The notes beneath the pieces were generated by a model. That model had not been told where the DNA came from, ran no database searches, and worked only from the letters and a program-made list of their open reading frames with translations. From Desulfovibrionaceae bacterium (GTDB lineage Bacteria > Desulfobacterota > Desulfovibrionia > Desulfovibrionales > Desulfovibrionaceae), in assembly GCA_009783115.1 (NCBI GenBank), contig WRHT01000004.1, positions 1-23,125 of the forward strand: 23,125 nt of DNA. The letters are read 5' to 3'. Shown one piece after another: positions 20,340-23,125 of the stretch (positions are counted from its first letter, which is position 1; each line of letters starts with the position of its first letter). The translations under genes were made by a program, and so were the position numbers.

Positions 20340-20954
20340 TCACGGGCGATAGCTCTCCATAGCGGATCGGCACCAGAGAACCGCCTCGCGCATACTTCGG
20401 CCAAGAGCCTTTTGCATGGCCTCGCCCAAAGCATAGGGGCTGGATAAATCCCCTTCCTCCCTGACCGTGAAAAGACTCCTGGCGATTCCCCCTCCCTGGC
20501 GCGAAAAGTCACGTAGGCTCAAATCCATGGAAATCACGGCTGCCGATGGAGGCTCTACCCCGCTCTGCTCAAAGTGCATACGCCGGATGCCCGCCCGCAG
20601 GCGGAAAGGGCTGCTCAGGTTGTCGCCGGCCCTGGCGGCTCCCGCGAAACAGCCGCCGCTGTTCAGGGCATTGACCAAGGCCCCGCGCACCAAAAGCGGA
20701 ACCGGGGTATCCCACTTGTACCCTTCCAGGTAGCGCACCTCCCGGTTTTCCAGCAATAAGGCGATGCGATCGCTCTCCAGGCCGGAATAGCCTTCAGGCA
20801 GATCCACCAGTACCTGAAGCGGCAAGGCTGCCGCGCACAGGTTCTCGGCCTGGTCAAATTCATTGAGCGTAAGAATGCGCAAAGGCTCGGATCGGAATAA
20901 ATCCGCGCAGCCCGCGGACAAAAACACCGCGCCGAGAAGAATCAAAAAACGCAT
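20340..20954 (-). CDS. ABC-type transport auxiliary lipoprotein of the Mla/PqiC kind
   Basis: A 204-residue protein with a signal peptide ending FLSAGCA (Cys16, lipidation likely), then a domain with RILTLNEFDQAEN near the start and EVRYLEGYKWDTPVPLLVRG in the middle. The second resembles the R....Y....W..P.......L pattern of the PqiC/DUF330-type auxiliary lipoproteins that sit on the outer membrane beside MCE transporters. It directly follows mlaD in the operon (13 bases), the classic place for such a partner. Its probable job is to help dock the MlaD channel at the outer membrane (inference from family and position). Confidence 0.75.
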   Translation of the reverse strand: MRFLILLGAVFLSAGCADLFRSEPLRILTLNEFDQAENLCAAALPLQVLVDLPEGYSGLESDRIALLLENREVRYLEGYKWDTPVPLLVRGALVNALNSGGCFAGAARAGDNLSSPFRLRAGIRRMHFEQSGVEPPSAAVISMDLSLRDFSRQGGGIARSLFTVREEGDLSSPYALGEAMQKALGRSMREAVLWCRSAMESYRP

Positions 20955-20967
20955 GCCTGCCTCCCAA

Positions 20968-21849
20968 TCACTTCATTTTGTATCCCGGCACGGCATCGCC
21001 GAAGAAGAAACGCTGCGGGTCGGCGTTAATGCGCTGCACCAAGGTGTTCAGGTTATGCATGAGCAGGTTGCCTTCGTTCAGGAGGCGCTGCACATCATCG
21101 GCCATCAGGGAGGAAAAACGGCGCAGCCCCGGCTCGGCCTGGTTCAGCGTCTCATTGAAGCGCTGGAAGGAATTCCTGAAGACATTTATGGCCGAAGGCA
21201 AATCCCCGCTGAGCAACGTATCCATCTTTTCCAGCACCACCTGAAACCGGGCGAGGCTGCCGCGCAGATCCCGGCTCTCCTGTTCCAGCCCGGAACTGAT
21301 CTCGGCCAGGGAGGCGATGATCCGGCGCAAATTCTCCTCATTTTCCGCTGACAGCAGTTCCCCGCCACGGCGCAACAAGATCTGGGCGGAATCCAGTATT
21401 TCCGGGGTTTTTTGAAAGACGCTGCGCAGGGGGGACTCTTTGGATTTAATCCTGGGCAGGTCTTCCCCTTGGTCCGGCAGGAGGATAGGGCTGGACGGAC
21501 TGCCGCCGCTCAGGTAGACCACCGAGAGACCGGTGATGCCCACCGCCTCCACGCTGGCTTCGCAATCGGCGTACACCGGCACCGTGGAGTCTATGGCAAT
21601 GATCACCCGGACCAGGGAAGGATCCTGGGGATTAAGCTCAATACGCCGGACTTCCCCCACCCGGAGCCCGTGGAAACGCACCTCGTTGCCCACGGACAGG
21701 CCGGATACCCCGCCTTCAAACTCAATGCGATACAGAAGCAAATCAGCGGTGATATTCTTTTTCATGGCAAAGAGCAAAAAACCCAGGAACAACGCCAGGG
21801 CAAGTATCGCAGCCAGGCCCACCGCCACGTATCCGGCTTTGGTCTCCAT
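20968..21849 (-). CDS. mlaD: MlaD-family MCE-domain lipid transport protein
   Basis: A 293-residue protein with one N-terminal membrane helix (YVAVGLAAILALALFLGFLL), then an MCE domain: YRIEFEGGVSGLSVGNEVRF, HGLRVGEVRRIELN, VRVIIAIDSTVPVYADCEAS and VGITGLSVVYLSGGS. A long helical C-terminus follows (residues about 155-270). MCE proteins form hexameric rings that carry phospholipids across the periplasm, and the long helices suggest a coiled-coil barrel of the PqiB/LetB kind. The ATG at 21849, preceded by AAGGGG, lies 2 bases from the stop of mlaF. A start upstream at 21912 would overlap mlaF and is not used. Confidence 0.9.
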   Translation of the reverse strand: METKAGYVAVGLAAILALALFLGFLLFAMKKNITADLLLYRIEFEGGVSGLSVGNEVRFHGLRVGEVRRIELNPQDPSLVRVIIAIDSTVPVYADCEASVEAVGITGLSVVYLSGGSPSSPILLPDQGEDLPRIKSKESPLRSVFQKTPEILDSAQILLRRGGELLSAENEENLRRIIASLAEISSGLEQESRDLRGSLARFQVVLEKMDTLLSGDLPSAINVFRNSFQRFNETLNQAEPGLRRFSSLMADDVQRLLNEGNLLMHNLNTLVQRINADPQRFFFGDAVPGYKMK

Positions 21850-21851
21850 CG

Positions 21852-22625
21852 TCAGCCCCTTGGCTTTGCCAGCGCCCGCCCGCGCGGGCCGCCAAAATAG
21901 GCCCGCAGCCACTCATTATCCATCTTGGCGAGTTCATCCAGGCCGCCCACGGCCAGGATGTTCCCATCCATCAGCACCGCCACCCGGTCACAAACCGTGA
22001 CCAAGGTATCCAGGTCATGGGTGACCAAAAACACCGTAAGCCCCAAGGAGCGGCTCAGGGTCAGGATCAGGGAATCCAGAGCCTCTGCTCCCATGGGATC
22101 CAGCCCGGCCGTGGGTTCGTCCAGAAAAAGCAGGGCCGGGTCCAAGGCCAAGGCGCGGGCGATACCCGCCCGTTTACGCATGCCTCCGGACAAGGCGGCC
22201 GGATATTTATCGAAGCTGTCCGGGGACAGCCCGCTCATGGCTATTTTCATGGCCGCCAGCCGATCCAGATCCGCTGGCGGCAAATCCGCGAAACGCCGGA
22301 GGGGGGCCTGAATATTCTCTTTCACGGTCAACGAGGAAAAGAGCGCGCCGTCCTGAAAAAGCACCCCCCACTGCCGGCGGACCTTTTCCCATTCCCTGTG
22401 GGAGGCCCTGATCAAGTCGGTCCCCAGGACGCGCACCTCGCCCGCCTGCGGTTTATGTAAACCGACAATAGTGCGCAGAAGCACGGATTTGCCCGAGCCG
22501 GATCCTCCGATCAGCCCGAAAATCTCGCCCTGCCTAACCTCCAGGTCCAACCCGTCATGCACGGCCTGGTCGCCGAAACGGTTGACGATGCCGCGAAGGC
22601 TGATGACCACCGGAGTCTCCCTCAT
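21852..22625 (-). CDS. mlaF: MlaF-family ABC transporter ATPase
   Basis: A 257-residue ATP-binding subunit. Motifs are complete: Walker A GGSGSGKS, Q-loop VLFQDGALFSSLTVKEN, signature LSGGMRKRAGIARALA, Walker B LLFLDEPTAGLDP and the H-loop VTHDLD. The RKRAGIARAL context and the GLHKP.AGEV region fit MlaF rather than a generic importer. It powers phospholipid movement with MlaE. Two ATGs (22628, 22625) overlap the mlaE stop as ATGATGA; the second has the better spacing from the GGGG upstream and is used here. Confidence 0.93.
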   Translation of the reverse strand: MRETPVVISLRGIVNRFGDQAVHDGLDLEVRQGEIFGLIGGSGSGKSVLLRTIVGLHKPQAGEVRVLGTDLIRASHREWEKVRRQWGVLFQDGALFSSLTVKENIQAPLRRFADLPPADLDRLAAMKIAMSGLSPDSFDKYPAALSGGMRKRAGIARALALDPALLFLDEPTAGLDPMGAEALDSLILTLSRSLGLTVFLVTHDLDTLVTVCDRVAVLMDGNILAVGGLDELAKMDNEWLRAYFGGPRGRALAKPRG

Positions 22626-23125
22626 CATATCCCCAGGAACTGAAAAGTTAAAGCGAAAAGAGCGTTCAGGGCAATGACCAGAAAAATGCTCTCCACCACG
22701 GAACGAGTGGTCAAAAGGCCGATGGCGTCCGCCCCGCCCTTGGCCCGGAAACCCAGGAAACACCCCACGCAGCCGATGGCCATGGCGAAAAAGGGAGCCT
22801 TTACCAGCCCCACCAGGATATGTTTTACCTGGATATGCTTTTGCAGTTCCTGGATAAAAACCGCCGGAGTAATGTCCATGGACGCCCATACCGCGGCGAG
22901 GCCTCCGGCCAGGCTCATCAGGTCCGCGACCAGAACCAGGCAGGGAAGGCTCAGCGCCAGGGCCAGGATACGCGGCAAGGCCAGGGTGATCAGGGGATCC
23001 AGGCCCATGACGCGCATGGCGTCCACTTCCTGATTATAGAGCATGAAGCCCAGTTGGGCGGTAAAGGCGGATCCGGAACGCCCGGCCACCAGGATGGCCG
23101 TGGTCAGCACGGCCATCTCGCGCAG
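22625..23125 (-). CDS. mlaE: MlaE-family ABC transporter permease, C-terminal part (cut by window edge)
   Basis: About 166 residues of an MlaE permease: REMAVLTTAILVAGRSGSAF, TAQLGFMLYNQEVDAMRVMG, DPLITLALPRILALALSLP, then a long hydrophobic stretch and MAIGCVGCFLGFRAKGGADA and VGLATTKSV-like LLTTRSVVESIFLVI. These match the conserved core of MlaE, which binds lipid in the inner membrane and pairs with MlaF and MlaD. The N-terminal part is outside the window. The stop (22625-22627) overlaps the start of mlaF, so translation should be coupled. Confidence 0.93.
   Translation of the reverse strand: MREMAVLTTAILVAGRSGSAFTAQLGFMLYNQEVDAMRVMGLDPLITLALPRILALALSLPCLVLVADLMSLAGGLAAVWASMDITPAVFIQELQKHIQVKHILVGLVKAPFFAMAIGCVGCFLGFRAKGGADAIGLLTTRSVVESIFLVIALNALFALTFQFLGI

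Overview
The window looks like the chromosome of a GC-rich, flagellated, Gram-negative bacterium. A sulfate-reducer-type deltaproteobacterium (Desulfovibrionales-like) is the best guess. The reasons are the gene order yggS-motA-motB-motB-fliL-fliN-fliO-fliP-fliQ with fliI divergent, the tandem MotB pair, and an Mla-type lipid transport operon ending in an auxiliary lipoprotein. This assignment rests on context and recall, not on a database search.

Layout. 1-446 (minus) is the N-terminal part of fliI, cut by the window edge. 570-6285 (plus) is one tight operon: yggS, the stator genes (motA and two motB paralogues), fliL, the switch protein fliN, and the export-gate genes fliO, fliP and fliQ. 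6310-7086 (minus) is an AT-richer toxin-antitoxin islet. Its HigB-type toxin is split into two frames at an A8 tract, and that tract is followed by a spacer and a stem-loop arranged like a programmed -1 frameshift signal. 7237-9612 is priA, with an altered Walker A motif, and 9639-10259 is an Fe-S flavoprotein-type oxidoreductase.

10256-12899 (minus) is a short prophage relic: the ATPase half of a large terminase fused in frame to the C-terminal end of what looks like a large virion protein, then an intact lysis-type cassette (DUF5675 protein, Rz with Rz1 embedded in it, holin). 12970-16964 is host-like: a GT4 glycosyltransferase (minus), a divergent LarC-like protein, and two lipoprotein-like genes that appear to be paralogues. 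17078-18876 (plus) is a second phage-like block: a CI/S24-type repressor with inverted-repeat candidate operators, a Cys-rich small protein, an unknown small protein and a terminase-small-subunit-like protein. Inverting the DNA between about 12.9 and 18.9 kb would put the small-terminase candidate directly upstream of the large terminase on the same strand. The two blocks may therefore be halves of one prophage split by an inversion.

18939-20299 (minus) holds a cupin and a DHH-family phosphoesterase with overlapping start and stop codons. 20340-23125 (minus) holds an auxiliary lipoprotein, mlaD, mlaF and the C-terminal part of mlaE, transcribed in the order mlaE-mlaF-mlaD-lipoprotein.

No tRNA, rRNA, CRISPR array or insertion sequence was seen. 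Every gap over about 100 bases was read and is described where it holds something.
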